From: Halichondria panicea
Lineage: Eukaryota > Porifera > Demospongiae > Suberitida > Halichondriidae
Direction: 5' to 3'
NCBI RefSeq assembly: GCF_963675165.1
Contig: NC_087392.1
Span: 2,061,001 to 2,125,000 of the forward strand
Length of the DNA stretch: 64,000 nucleotides
Position 1 is the first letter of the stretch. Each line of letters starts with the position of its first letter. The notes beneath the pieces were generated by a model. The model worked only from the letters and a program-made list of their open reading frames with translations. It was not told the origin of the DNA and made no database searches. The position numbers and the translations under genes are program-made. This document shows positions 52,601-63,757 of the stretch, piece by piece.

Positions 52601-53504
52601 TGCATGCATGCATATAATGTATAAATACAACGTATACATATAAAAGACAAAAACAGCAATTGGAAGCAGTCCTATATAATACTCTAAGCCATCAGTCACA
52701 TTCAAAGGTGCATGTAGTCATCAGACTCATGTAAATGGGGGAATTGGCTTTCGTGAAATGCATGTAGAGCTACAGATTTAACCTTTCCATGATAATTATG
52801 TCTAAACTTAAAAAAGAGAGGAAGCAATCTTCAATAAGTAAGTGTAATTCTACTCATTTACTCTGTCTATAGCCATTCTACAACCCATTCTACAGTATTC
52901 TACCCCATTCTAGTGGCCATGCAGCAAATTCTAGCGCTCCACACATGCAGGAATTACCAAAAGTTTTGCCTGATAATTATGACGTTTTCTTAACAAGGCG
53001 CCAATTAGACAAGTTAATTCATGTGGGGGGGGGGGGGGGGGCATGCATCCAGCCCAACAAAGGTGTTTCGATCATTGCTGGGAGTGTTCGATGATTCAAC
53101 AATATTGGCACAGTCAAGTACTTGCATTAGGATCCAAACGCAATAACGCCCTCGATTGAAACATACTAAGTAAGAGCATTGGTGAGGATCAGTGGACCAT
53201 ATAGTGGCCAACTTGAATTTAGCACTGTGACACAGAATCTGAAATTAGCTTTTGGCTATCAGCTATTCAGCTATCAGTTCAGCTTTATAACTATCAGTGT
53301 TTGATCAGCAAGGACTGGACCACAGAATCTGGGAGAAGGTTCTAATTCTGGCTGGGTAGTAAATGCAACCCACCGAATATTCAGCTCCACCCTGCAGGTC
53401 ACAGACAGTGGCCAATGTGATCACCATGCAGGAAGCTTTCAGCTTTCAGCATTTATATAGCTGCATGTGGTGAATGGATGGATCAACATAATAATGCCTA
53501 TTTT
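49621..53504. other. Long region without assignable genes
   Basis: Scattered protein-like pieces only: 50316-50461 (EDCVDHCEGGVWSTSGQKLH, preceded by ttctcag), 51868-51985 (GMVEITGDTLNRGAGIGMEV, PCIFHLFGP) and 52055-52267 (MSPEESQFYPVDDWPPLSLN). The second recalls an NRGAGxGxEIPC motif of multi-copy accessory proteins in fish and invertebrates, but I cannot assign it. A G17 run lies at 53025-53041. 53211-53290 is an inverted copy of the small repeat at 59075-59160. Confidence 0.4.
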
Positions 53505-53714
53505 TTATGTATAAGGCCAACACAACTGCACATGTGCAGATTCTACATAATATTTTTTACATAAAGGGTTATTTTGTGAAACATATCTCTTTACACTTCG
53601 AGCTGAAAATCCCTTCATTTGAGGGCATTGTTGCTTCAATTCAGCAGAAATCTCTCTGTAAGTTTTTCCAGTCATAATCATGGCTTTTATATCCTCCACA
53701 CTAACAGACTCCAT
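53505..53714 (-). CDS. HTH-type exon, possibly N-terminus of an integrase-like transposase
   Basis: ATG at 53714. MESVSVEDIKAMIMTGKTYR, EISAELKQQCPQ and FSARSVKRYVSQN form a helix-turn-helix-like block. I remember similar starts in multi-copy animal proteins with an integrase-like catalytic domain. No catalytic exon is visible further left, so only the first exon is here. It faces away from the RING gene starting 220 bp to the right, the same divergent plan as in the CACTA element. Confidence 0.4.
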   Translation of the reverse strand: MESVSVEDIKAMIMTGKTYREISAELKQQCPQMKGFSARSVKRYVSQNNPLCKKYYVESAHVQLCWPYT

Positions 53715-55200
53715 GATGTTAAACGTACACGTGTAGCTGCATCTAAGAATAATTATGACGTCAGTAGGTCAGGGGATCTAGTCGAGTCTGCGCATGCTCT
53801 ACTTTGGCCACATGTGCAATGCCATTTTTTGGTCACATGTGCAACGTATGGTACGCGGTGTGTGCGATGTCTCTTCTTTTCTCAATCACGAAGGACGATA
53901 GAACAATCAAACTAAAGCCGACACAGTTGTCTACTGAAACAATGGGTAAAGTGTTCAATCTGTCAGCAGACAGTATCTTTTTGATAGGAGACGATGGTAC
54001 CGTGGCCACAGCAGAAGATGGGAACTTCAACTCATGAAATGGACTCTGACATTAGCTGAACAGTGAGTGGCAACCAGCTATAGATCTACTCCTATGCCGG
54101 CTATAGTTTAACAACCTATTCAACCCAAGTTCTCAAAATGGAAGCCTCAAGGATCCAGCTTAAATGCTCCATCTTCCCTTTCTCTAAAGAAACCAGGCAG
54201 CTCGAAGGCATGTTGGACAAAGAGTGTGGAAATCTGCTCCTACGACAAGTCGTACGATTCTATCAAGAAAAAGTTCAACTTGCCAATCATTTTAACTGAA
54301 AGTACGGCAAGTGTGTCACAGATAGTTGGGATTGTGTCAGCTGAGGGATTTGAAGGAGATTCTGTCATTATTCTAGACTCTCAAAACCTAAGGATACCGG
54401 ACAGCAATGGAACCAAAGGTACCGGTATATAATTATGTCATCATCATTAATCAGAGTGTCATACAGGGGGAGAGAAATAATAGTTGGTGCTAATCACATG
54501 ATCTCCAGCCAATCAGTTGAAAGTAGTCAGGTGACCATGGATTAAATAACTTAATCCACACTTAAGTGTGCTTTAAGTTAGTTTGTTAATGCACACTTTT
54601 TATCAAAATCATAATACAAGCAGATTGAATCTGAATGTCATAATAATAATACAAGCAGATTAAAATGTACACGTACACAAGCAAAGCTAAAAAGTATTAG
54701 AAAGTTGAATGTTATTGTTTCGACTTGTTTCATGTGTAGTAAGTGTACCGAATTGCTGACTTGACCATAGCATCACTTTTTCGTCTAGAGAAATAGGTTC
54801 AGCTTGCTTCGAAGATGTACATACCTGTACCTAAGCCAGACCCATATAATCGTTTCATCAAGGGTGCTTCGAATATCATAGCTTTCCAAAAGAGCAAACC
54901 AGATACTCATTGCCATATAGTTTGCGCACAAAGTTTCCCATCCAGTAAGCCAGATCAGCTGGAGGCATATCCAGTAGTGGGATCGGGACTGTTGGTCAGG
55001 AGAAATAAGTCGAGAACATGCCCAGTCAGTCCAGATAGCTTTAGATCGTATCTCCTTCTCAGTCTGGATCTACAAACCTACTAAAACTTGCTATTACGTC
55101 TAGCTAGCTAGCTAGCCACCAGCAACTGATTTAAAATGTAGCTAGATCTAGCTGCCACGAGGCTAGAGCTCATGTGACAGCACTAAATCCTTTAGAACTA

Positions 55201-55340
55201 CCTAGCCAAGTCACGTGTTTTAATGCTGGTGCACTCGGATGGCCTCTTGGTTATGTAATGCACTCGGCTGCGCCTCGAGCACCACGTTAACCTCGAGGCC
55301 ATCCTCGGCACGCAGATTAAAACACTTAATCTTGGCTAGG
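55201..55340. repeat. 140-bp imperfect palindrome
   Basis: cctagccaag..gtgttttaat..ggatggcctc at the left pairs with gaggccatcc..attaaaacac..cttggctagg at the right. It lies 18 bp before the Crypton hairpin at 55359. Confidence 0.8.
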
Positions 55341-55358
55341 TGTGTTCTAAATAATACT

Positions 55359-55491
55359 TAGATACTGTTTAGGAGAGGTGTCTATGGGAATTATAAGCCC
55401 AAAGGCCTGCTGTAGTATCCCGAGCAAAGCGAGGGTACTACGAGTGCCTGCGGGCTTATAATTCCCATAGACACCTCCTAAACAGTATCTA
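55359..55491. repeat. 133-bp hairpin at the 5' end of Crypton copy C
   Basis: TAGATACTGTTTAGGA (55359) pairs with TCCTAAACAGTATCTA (55491). The middle stem ggtgtctatgggaattataa pairs with its inverse, then agccc/gggct and an inner stem around the loop gagcaaagcga. Same plan as 2370-2500 but with a different middle stem. Confidence 0.85.
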
Positions 55492-55535
55492 ACGAGTTTA
55501 GTTGCTAGGTTCATTTCAAAAACTAACCGAAAGAA

Positions 55536-56880
55536 TGGACGCGGGCGAAGACCTAGGCCTAGACAAGCTCTTTTCTGAAGAAGTACTCGGCATAATAATG
55601 ACCGAGCCCATAGACCCCGCCCTCTACGACATAAATGTGGAGGCGGAGCTGGCTACTCTTTCTACAGAACAAAGAAAGGAGGAGGAGCTGGACGAGCCAA
55701 CAGAACCTGCACAATCTTCTCTACCTAACTCAAAGCGAATGAAGCTTTCTTCAAGCAGTGCCTCTACCTCCAAGCAAGTGCGTGCATTTGCACCTCAATG
55801 AACAAAAAGTGAGATGGAAAAATTGAAGAAGAGTGCTATTCCTAATAGCACAACTTCAGATACAAAGTACTGCTTCAAGCTATGGAATGACTGGTGTGAG
55901 TACCGATTAAATTGCCATGGGGATATTATTCCACTATTGAGTGACCTGAAATCCGAGGAACTATCCGAGAACCTGAAATGCTTTATTTTTCAGATTCGGC
56001 AGAACGATGGCTCAGAATTTCCCCCTGATACACTGCACCACATTGTGAGTGGCATACAGAGATATTTGCGATGGAATGGAAATCCCGGGATTGACCTGTT
56101 CAAGGATGCTTGTTTTGCTGACTTTCGAATGTGCCTAGACTCCGAAATGAAGCGCTTGCAGAGAGCTGGACTATAGGGTCACAAAAGAAGAAGGCTGAAC
56201 CTCTAACAGAAGAAGAAGAAGAACTTCTATGGAACAAAGGTCTTTCTTGGATGCAAAACTCCACAACCACTGGTTGATACGGTACTTTTTATGAATGGTG
56301 TCTACTTTGCTCTACGAAGTGGTAGCAAACATCGTCAATTGAGGTCAGAACCATGCCAAATTCAAGTAATTGAAGTTGAAGGACAGCGGTCGTATTTGAA
56401 ATACACAGAACACATATCTAAAAATCGACCAGGAGGCTTGAAAGGCAGGAAACTCAAGCCAAAAGTAGTGTCTCACTATACAACAATCCCGAAAACCCTG
56501 AAAGATGCCTATTCAAGCTTACCAACAGCTCCTGCCAAAAGATTGTCCTAAAAATTCATTTTACTTTCGAGCCTTGAAAAACCCAACACCTACTACTTGG
56601 TTTTCGAACAAACCAATTGGCCACAATACGCTGGACCAAACAGTGGCTCGACTATGTTCTGCAGCTAGTATTAAGGGGTACCGAATGAATCATTCTCTCC
56701 GTGCAACTGCTGCTACTAGACTCTACAACGCTGGAGTGGACGAATAAATGATAATGGAAACAACTGGACACCGAAGCTTGGAAGGAGTTCGCAGCTACAA
56801 GAGAACTTCTGAGTGTCAAAAGAAGTCAGTTTCAGACATTCTCAACGTAAAGCCAATTAACATACTGGCACACACACACT
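55536..56880 (+). pseudogene. Crypton copy C, DUF3504-type tyrosine recombinase
   Basis: ATG 55536. An acidic N-terminus (LDKLFSEEVLGIIMTEPIDP) and Ser-rich linker run to a TGA at 55799-55801. The core follows: TSDTKYCFKLWNDWCEYRLN, FPPDTLHHIVSGIQRYLRW, FMNGVYFALRSGSKHRQLRS, YLKYTEHISKNRPGGLKGRK. The recombinase C-terminus has NHSLRATAATRLYNAGVDE, then TGHRSLEGVRSYKRT, giving HxxR, the second His and the catalytic Tyr. Breaks: TGA 55799, TAG after QRAGL (56174), a frameshift near 56215 and near 56550, and TAA after VDE (56746). Otherwise the best preserved of the four Cryptons here. It lies in an intron of the RING gene. Confidence 0.85.
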
Positions 56881-58150
56881 GATCACTCACAGATGGCAGT
56901 GCAACAGAACTCACAAACCAACTGCTGTCAATTTATGCCTCCAAACTTTAACTTTAGTACCTGCAACGTTACCATCAATCTCTCTATGCCTACATCGAAC
57001 AACCAACGTATTAACAGCGACTGAACATTATAATTTTATGTCATTACCAAAAACAGAACAGTTACTTCTCATTGTTTATAATACAATCTACAAAAAAAAT
57101 GTTTGAAAAACACAAAATAATGAATGGTTGTTGTGAACATGAAAATTACAGGTTTATATGAGAATTTACAGGTTAATATGGGAAATATAAACCCTGTACT
57201 GACCAATCAGATTGCTGGATTCTGGGCTACTAGTAACTAAGGGGGGATATTCCCCTCTGGCTCCAATTTCCCCCCCTAAAATTTGCTTTTAGGTACTAGA
57301 CTTATCTGGCAATAATTATTACAGTATTGAGTTGACCTTTTTTGAATTCAAAGCATGCCTTACTTTCCCCCCTTTACTTAAAAATCCTGTATGACACCCT
57401 GTTGATGCAAGTGATTTGTGATATGGCCAACATAATGCACCTATTCAATGCAAAGCCACACTACCCCCCTCCTGGGACAAGGGGGGGGGGGGCTTTGTCA
57501 ATTTTAGGAGGTGCAAAAGACTCGCAACAAACAATACCCAGGAGGTTGGTCACGATAATTAAGATTCACGTGGCTGAGTCTGCACTTTTTATCCATTCTC
57601 ACATTTATCTCTCTTGTATAACATCTCCTGTTAGTTTATGAGTCGTACTAATTTAACACGGTATACCTGCTAGGAAGTGCAGCAACAACTTAAAGTTTGT
57701 GGTTTCTGGCTCATCTTCTAGTATGACTATGCTACTCACTTTCTAGTGTCACTGAGCATTATTAGCATCATAGTATATATAGAGGGCTACAATCATCTGC
57801 AGTAGGCTAGCTTAGCTAAAAAAGCTACTTTCTCTGTATATCTTGTCCGTGCATGCACATTCCTCCTTAAAACAGTATGCGTCATGACCAACCTCCTCTG
57901 GCAAATACCCCACAACACAATAATAATTAATGCAATACTTAATAGTACACATGCAGACAAACATCTATGATCACCTCTGATCTATCTTTACTAAGTTCCC
58001 ACCCCCAGGGTTATAGGTTTCACTAACAACTCCCCCCTTTGTCCCGGGAGGGGGGTAGTGGGGCTTTGGTGCATAATACGTGTGATGCTTGGGCTTATTA
58101 ATTAAATGGGGTTTATATAAATCTAACTGCAAAATTTTTTTTCTGTCCAG
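56881..58150. other. Intron-like region without genes
   Basis: Contains repeated pyrimidine/purine strings: ctcctgggacaaggggggg (57470-57492) and, inverted, tttgtcccgggaggggggta (58038-58057), with ccccccct and cttaggag-type words around. These may be arms of a diverged inverted-repeat element of about 600-800 bp. No ORF recognised. Confidence 0.4.
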
Positions 58151-58662
58151 GGGCCAGTTTCTGGAAATCTACTCGGAAAATCCGTGCAATAAGTCAGGAA
58201 GACTACTCTTCCTTCAAAGGAAAGAGAAAGTATCAACCTGCAGTGTCCGATTCTGACTCAGATTTTGAGACTCCTCCACACCCAAGACGCCCCAGTTTCA
58301 GGGAAAGTAATGAAATAAGTCCTGTCCTAATGGAAACCTCCCTAAAGGCATCAATGCGCGAGATAGAGAAAGTACAGCAACTGAAGACAGATGTGTCTGT
58401 TCTCAGTGCAGAAGTGAAACGCACCGAAAGTACGCTCTACTCATTCAAAAAAGCTCTCTCCTGTATTGTGTGCAAAGCACTTGCTACGTTCCCATGGAAG
58501 GTTACACCATGTTGCCGCATAATTATGTGTAGTGGATGTGTTAACCGATGGCTTTCCATCGAATCATCTTGTCCTCACTGTAGAGCTTCGGTTGAATCTG
58601 ATTCCTGTCAGACAGTTGAACGAATTCCTTCTATTGGTGCGCTTATCTCCTCTGATGACTGA

Positions 58663-59184
58663 CTCTCTCTGAAATTTATCTGTTGGGTTTTCGCTTTCAG
58701 CTGTGTACATGTATACCTTAATCACTGAACTTCTTAGCCTCGATTTTGAAGCCTTGTGAAGGAGGCTATGAACTTCTATGCTCTTCACTTGTATACTCCT
58801 GTGTTTCATTAATGTGTTTCATATTCACTTGTATACAAGAGTATACATTATAATTATGGTGTTGCTTCGCTGTGCAAGCGCATGCGCAGGCTAACTAGCC
58901 TTAATCTACTGTATTAATTGGAGGAATAAAGCAAGAAATAGAGGCTAACCATTTCTTTCTTTGCTGCCTCATCTAGATTCCTGGAAGAAAGGCGCAGTTT
59001 TGCGAGGGCTATACCTGAGATCATAGATAATAGAGACAGGCTGAAATGAAGGCTAACTGATAGCCAAAAGCTAATTTCATATAAATTTATTATGCACCAA
59101 ATTCTGTGTCACAGTGCTAAATTCAAGTTGGCCACTTTGGTAAGCTGATAGCTGAATAGCTGATAGCCAAAAGCTTATTATGCC
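58663..59184. other. Noncoding, small repeat
   Basis: The phrase attctgtgtcacagtgctaaattcaagttggccacttt..gctgatagctgaatagctgatagccaaaagc (59100-59173) recurs, shortened, at 60969-61012 and inverted at 53211-53290. It is a short interspersed repeat of unknown type. Confidence 0.55.
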
Positions 59185-59560
59185 TCGAGGCGTAGCCGCA
59201 GGAGGGATACGGTAAAGCTGACTGTGTGTGTGTGTGTGTGTGTGTGTGTATTCCAGCAGTAACTGCTCAACGGTTGCAATGCGACGAAAACTAACAGCTT
59301 CTATAGGCTTCTAGCCACGTTCTCTTGGATTTTGATTCGTGGATTAGCAAACTAAAGCTTCTTTCTCGAGTTATGGCTAGTTTGACTCACATTGAAGGCT
59401 GTTGCAGTCTCTTCAGAATCTTTTATAGCATCATCTGTTCGCACAACCTTTCTATTCAACATGTAAGTTAGCCTTGCAATAAAGCGCTAGCTTTTTGTTA
59501 GCTACAAGAGTCAGAAAGAGCTGCTAAAGAAGCTAGCTATTAATTTTAGTAGCCATTTCT
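59185..59560 (+). repeat. Dispersed non-autonomous repeat, copy B (partial)
   Basis: Begins gcctcgaggcgtagccgcaggagggatacggta, then a (TG)n tract 59221-59249, then cttctataggcttctagccacgttctcttgg. Matches copies A and C but lacks the terminal GC hairpin. Confidence 0.7.
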
Positions 59561-59818
59561 TGTAACTTGCCGACACACCCCTTATTCCTGCGCATGCGCT
59601 CATTACCACGTGTGAGAGACTCCATTTTAACCCAGATCGTGGCAGAAATCAATTCTTTTTGTGGTCCTGGTAAGCCACAAAACACTACAATGATACCAGA
59701 ATACTGTAGATGTGTGTACACAAGATATAGCCTTTTAGACTGCTTGTTATAGATCCTTCTTTCTGTGATTGAATTCTATCTTTAATACTTATCTCACAGA
59801 CTAGACTACTGACTGACT

Positions 59819-60838
59819 ATGCCTTTGACAAAGGTTTGCTCTCACTGTTTGGCTACAGGCCATATAAGACGATCAGTATGCACTAACTGTGGACACCCCT
59901 TTCTTGTGAAACAATCAAAGGTTAGCAAGAAATTGATTGCAAGACAAGCATTAGCGACTGAGAGTCTTGACAAATCACTATCGCGTAAAGCGAAAAATCG
60001 TAAATCCATGTGTATAGCTAGAGCTATTGAGACCGAGGAACAGGCTGTTGTGCGTAAATGCTACAATACCCGATCCATGTCTCGAGCTAGAGCTAATGAA
60101 ACTAAGCCTCAGACTGTTGTACGTAGAGCTAAGAACACTGCACACATGTCTCAAGCTAGAGCTAATGAGACCGAGCCTCAGACTGCTGTACGTACAACTA
60201 AGAACACTGCACACATGTCTCAAGCTAGAGCTAATGAGACCGAGCCTCAGACTGCTGTACGTAGAACTAAGGACGCTGCATTAACATCTCAAGCAAGAGA
60301 TAATGAGACAGAGCCTCAGACTATTTTACGTAGAACTAAGAACACTGCACACATGTCTCAAGCTAGATATAAGGAGACTGAGCCTCAGACTGCTGTACGT
60401 AAAAATGCTAATAAGCAATCTACATCTCGTAAGAGGAGTAACGAAACTCAGCAAGAAATTGTTGAGCGGAAAACAAAAAATAGACGTACAATGTCTACAA
60501 AAACAATTGATGTTGTAATTGATAAGTTTCTCGCTAAGGTGAGAACTGGTCCTGATCTTGTCTGCACTAGCTGCCACAGAATGTTATATAGACATACTGT
60601 AGTGCGTTTCAAGCCTTGTAAGTACACTAAAGCTGACCCCGACCTACTCGAAAAGCTTTCTAAGCATGCACACTTCAGTAAAATTAATGGGAACCAGTGG
60701 GTGTGTAAAACATGTGATGGTTCAATTACCAGAGGTGTCATGCCTGCTCAAGCTAAAATCAATGGTATGGAACTAGACAGTGAGCCTCATGAGTTGAAGT
60801 GTTTGAATGCACTAGAGCGTAGGTTAATTGCATTGCAA
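59819..60838 (+). pseudogene. Helitron replicase/helicase N-terminal exon (DUF6570-like region)
   Basis: ATG 59819 starts with two zinc-binding pairs (CSHCLATGHIRRSVCTNCG). A region with five to seven repeats of about 22 residues follows (ARANETEPQTAVR with variants, 60068-60410). Then comes KVRTGPDLVCTSCHRMLYRH, YTKADPDLLEKL, WVCKTCDGSITRGVMPAQA and CLNALERRLIALQ. That second half is the segment I know from upstream of the Helitron-like N domain in animal Helitron Rep-helicases. It ends at a gtcagt donor (60839); the next exons are missing. The frame is open but truncated, so it is a partial copy. Helitrons replicate by rolling circle with this protein. Confidence 0.75.
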
Positions 60839-61840
60839 GTCAGTTTTAGACAGATTATTTTATACACTTTTTCTCTTCTATACTTCCTCTTCTATACTTT
60901 TGAGCGAAAGCAAATCATGGCGAGAGGCATTAGCACAGCGCCAGCTTGAACACTAGTTTCATATGCACCAGATTCTGTGCTAAATTCAAGTTGGCCACTT
61001 TGGTAAGCTGATCGTAAGACACAATTATAATAACCTTATCTCCACATTGATAATTCTTATGCAGGTTTCACACAAAAGAAACGAACTGCATTGATAAATG
61101 CTATATACGAATGACAAATGTACTCAGGCCAGAAGATAAAAGTTACCTTAATGTGATATAATTATTTTCACGAGTATTAATTTCTGTGAATGAGAGTATT
61201 TACAGATAATTGGAAATTGCTCTCCACTTGCGAGTAATTAGAAACGTTATGAATAACAATAATTTCACAAACTTGAACAAGCCATCGAAATCGCAAACAA
61301 ATCTACTGAAAATAATACAACAAATTAAAGCATCTCTTAACTCCTTGTATTCACAATAACAAAATGACTGAGCTGCGGTGAATAAAATGCACGAGGAACT
61401 CATTCTTTTTTGTATTTACACTTACAACAATGATGTCACAGTTATAGTAATTAAGTATGTAATATAGAAGCATGTGACAAGGTTGTTATAATAGCACAAC
61501 ATGTGACAAGAAGTTATTGTAATAATGGCACACACCAATGTTGTATATAACTACCAGGTTGATACAGTGTCAATTTCAAGGTGTGCCATACAGTGAATAA
61601 ATCCAACACTGAGTATGTGCAACGTACCTGAGAATCACGAATGCAAATTTTAGGGGGGGGGGGGGGGAGGGGGATACCCCTACAGGATCTATAGGCCTAT
61701 ATATAATATAGCTAGCTCTTCTAGCTAGTACGTAGCTTTGTTCTTCGTGTATCTAACGCATAATTATGCCAATAGTAGATCAGTTTCAAGGTAATAAAGA
61801 TTAACCGAATGTAGATACGCACATTCCAGAAATGCGACAC
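60839..61840. other. No genes; short repeats
   Basis: Holds the small repeat at 60969-61012 and a G15 run at 61653-61667. Between 61470 and 61570, the phrase catgtgacaa(g)aa/ggttattgtaata is repeated. A second copy of gtgtcaatttcaaggtgtgc (61568-61587) is found at 39213-39232. Confidence 0.5.
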
Positions 61841-61842
61841 AC

Positions 61843-62025
61843 CATATAGCGCAACATTTTCGCTGATTTGTAGGTTAGCAATCCTACACGAAAATTGTTA
61901 GAATTATCTGCTATAACATGCAAAGATTAAAGGCATGGCTTCCGGTAAGCAGCTACTCCACGAACATTGTGCAACGAAATGCTTTTAGAGGAAATATAAG
62001 TGCCTCGAAAATTTTACCTTATACG
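61843..62025. repeat. Diverged foldback MITE(s)
   Basis: accatatagcgcaacattttcg (61850) against acacgaaaattgttagaattatctgctata (61888-61917) gives weak inverted ends. Next to it, ccacgaacattg..cctcgaaaattttaccttatacgg (61956-62022) resembles the right half of the CCGTATAGCGGG family. Confidence 0.45.
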
Positions 62026-62026
62026 G

Positions 62027-62226
62027 AATGTACCGTATATAGCCGGTAATTTTCGGGGGATAAAATATTCATGGTTCAGCAATATTTTGACGTTTCATGG
62101 ATAACATTTTCGTGGTTGCTGCTTGCGGTAAAGGTAGCTTCATTCGTGGGTAAAATATTTGTGGTCAGAGCTCCAACCACGAAAACTACAAATATTTTGT
62201 CTCCTGGAAATTACCAGTTATACGGT
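62027..62226. repeat. Foldback MITE of the CCGTATAGCGGG family
   Basis: Left taccgtatatagccggtaattttcgggggataaaatattc; right aatattttgtctcctggaaattaccagttatacggta. Inverted ends of about 40 bp with mismatches, flanked by TA. Non-coding. Confidence 0.75.
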
Positions 62227-62332
62227 ATATACATAAAAGTTTTCTGAGATACGATGCAGTATTATTTGCCTCACGCTAGGCGCTAGGCAATAAATAAATG
62301 CACTGCTGAAAATACACTGCTCTCTATAATGA

Positions 62333-62782
62333 AAGCACCGCGGGTGCTGATGCCTCGATGGAGGTGCCAAAGCTACATAACAAAAAGCTACAAATAGCTT
62401 TATACACATGATGAACATTTTTGCATTAATTAATTTTGCTGCATGCAGGAGAATCCAGAATCGCAGGGAAACTCAAAGAGTGGGTAACGATCGACCATGA
62501 TTATTGTTAAAAACAATCGATGCCGAAAGTTCAAGCCTTGCAGCTCTCTTCTCATTCTTGCAGCTACCATTCTAGTACAGAGATAAAGTTCTACTAAGTA
62601 GAGTAGCAACACTCGGTGAACAATTTTTGCTACGCATTCTTCTGAAAAGGCTACAATGACATTCCAAGTAAGGCATAGCTTGAGAACAAAGCATTATTTT
62701 GCACATATACAAATAAAAACATGACTAGAAGCCTATAGAAACTCTAACTTGCACTTGGCTGATAATTGAGCAGCTGTAGCAG

Positions 62783-62821
<39 letters not shown>

Positions 62822-62850
62822 CCGTATACTCCGCTTGCGCATGCGTACCG
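62333..62850 (-). repeat. Dispersed non-autonomous repeat, copy C (full, inverted)
   Basis: Read on the minus strand: from gcgcatgcgcaagcggagtatacggtag (62846 side) through a (TG)n tract (complement of 62784-62818) and gtttctataggcttctagtcatg, to gaggcatcagcacccgcggtgctttcatt (ending 62331). About 520 bp with no insertion, a useful reference for copy A. Confidence 0.75.
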
Positions 62851-63524
62851 CGGCATAATTATGTTGGAATACAGAGGGCAGTATACTTACTATATTATCC
62901 TTGCACCTTTTGTGCAGCTCAGCCACTTCATTGAGAACAGTCCCTCCCCCACAGCTGCAGTTAAGTCTTGCTTGGTCCTCTATGAATGGCTATCCGGTAT
63001 AGAGAGTTTTGAGTCTGTAAAAATGGGAAGGGAATAAAGGTGAAAGTGGACAACTATATACTGCAGAATGTCTGCAACACATGAATGTTGAGCATTTTGC
63101 GTTCCTTATGGAAAATGCTTACAGTACAACATGCAGCCAGTGTGTACACGTATTCCATACAAGGACACACGCTAAACACGATGTGTCAAACTTTGCAAAC
63201 TCCAGTACAGGAATTTTCAACTGCAATGTCTAGAGCAGCCATACAACATTACGAGAGCACAAACATTGCTGAGCCAGGCAATGTAAAAAAATGTATACTC
63301 GCTACTAGAGAAGTCTGAAATGGGAGTGTGCCCCAGCCTTCCTGCTCACTTGATGAGAGTGTAGACAGGAGAATCTCTATTAGTTCCTGGCAGATATGCA
63401 GTCCTGTGTGATCAATATAGTAGCTCACAAAAAGATTAAGGATAGCTTCAGCTGTGATGCAAAGCCTCCACCCTAGGTCGATTTTCTCCCAGTTTAAAAA
63501 ATTGGTTTGGAGCCCTAGACATTG
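62851..63524. other. Unassigned region with one short ORF
   Basis: Around 63085-63318, two frames read protein-like (AYSTTCSQCVHVFHTRTHAK and RAAIQHYESTNIAEPGNVKK). They may be parts of one decayed exon, but I do not recognise the family. Confidence 0.3.
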
Positions 63525-63757
63525 CAGTATTAACGGGAAATTTTCGTGGGGTGCAAAATTTCGCGTTTTTTGAGGGCAGAGTAGTTAACGCGAAAATTAA
63601 AACTCCTACGCACTGGTATTTCACATGCAAAGCTATTGGTGTGTGTGGTTTCCTGGCATTGAAACGCGAATATTAGAACCCACAAACATTTCTGCTGAGG
63701 GCTCTGGAGCCAAATAGCAAAAATTTGCACCCACGAAAATTTCCCGCTATACGGTAG
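63525..63757. repeat. Foldback MITE of the CCGTATAGCGGG family
   Basis: Left agtattaacgggaaattttcgtggggtgcaaaatttcgcg; right gcaaaaatttgcacccacgaaaatttcccgctatacggta. The inverted arms are about 40 bp long. The left terminus is diverged (agtattaac for ccgtatagc). Confidence 0.8.

Larger units (their letters stand above)
53941..58662 (+). pseudogene. RING-finger gene of probable transposon origin, split over three exons
   Basis: Exon 1 (53941-54060) starts MGKVFNLSADSIFLIGDDGT and ends at a gtgagt donor after a frame slip. Exon 2 (about 54131-54418) gives NLPIILTESTASVSQIVGIV and ends AAAG before GT. Exon 3 (58151-58662, after ctgtccag) encodes ASFWKSTRKIRAISQEDY, a Ser/Asp-rich linker, a short coiled coil, and a RING finger: CIVCKALATFPWKVTPCC, then CSGCVNRWL and CPHCR. 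RING domains act as E3 ubiquitin ligases; no substrate is known. The FWK..RING order matches multi-copy animal genes that I remember next to HTH/integrase-like genes. Exon 2 is broken in the ORF sense, so expression is doubtful. Intron 2 holds a Crypton. Confidence 0.55.

Noticed and set aside
59221-59249. TG microsatellite as an independent feature
   Set aside because: The same tract occurs at the same place in all copies of the dispersed repeat, so it belongs to that family. The CA run at 62784-62818 is its inverted counterpart.
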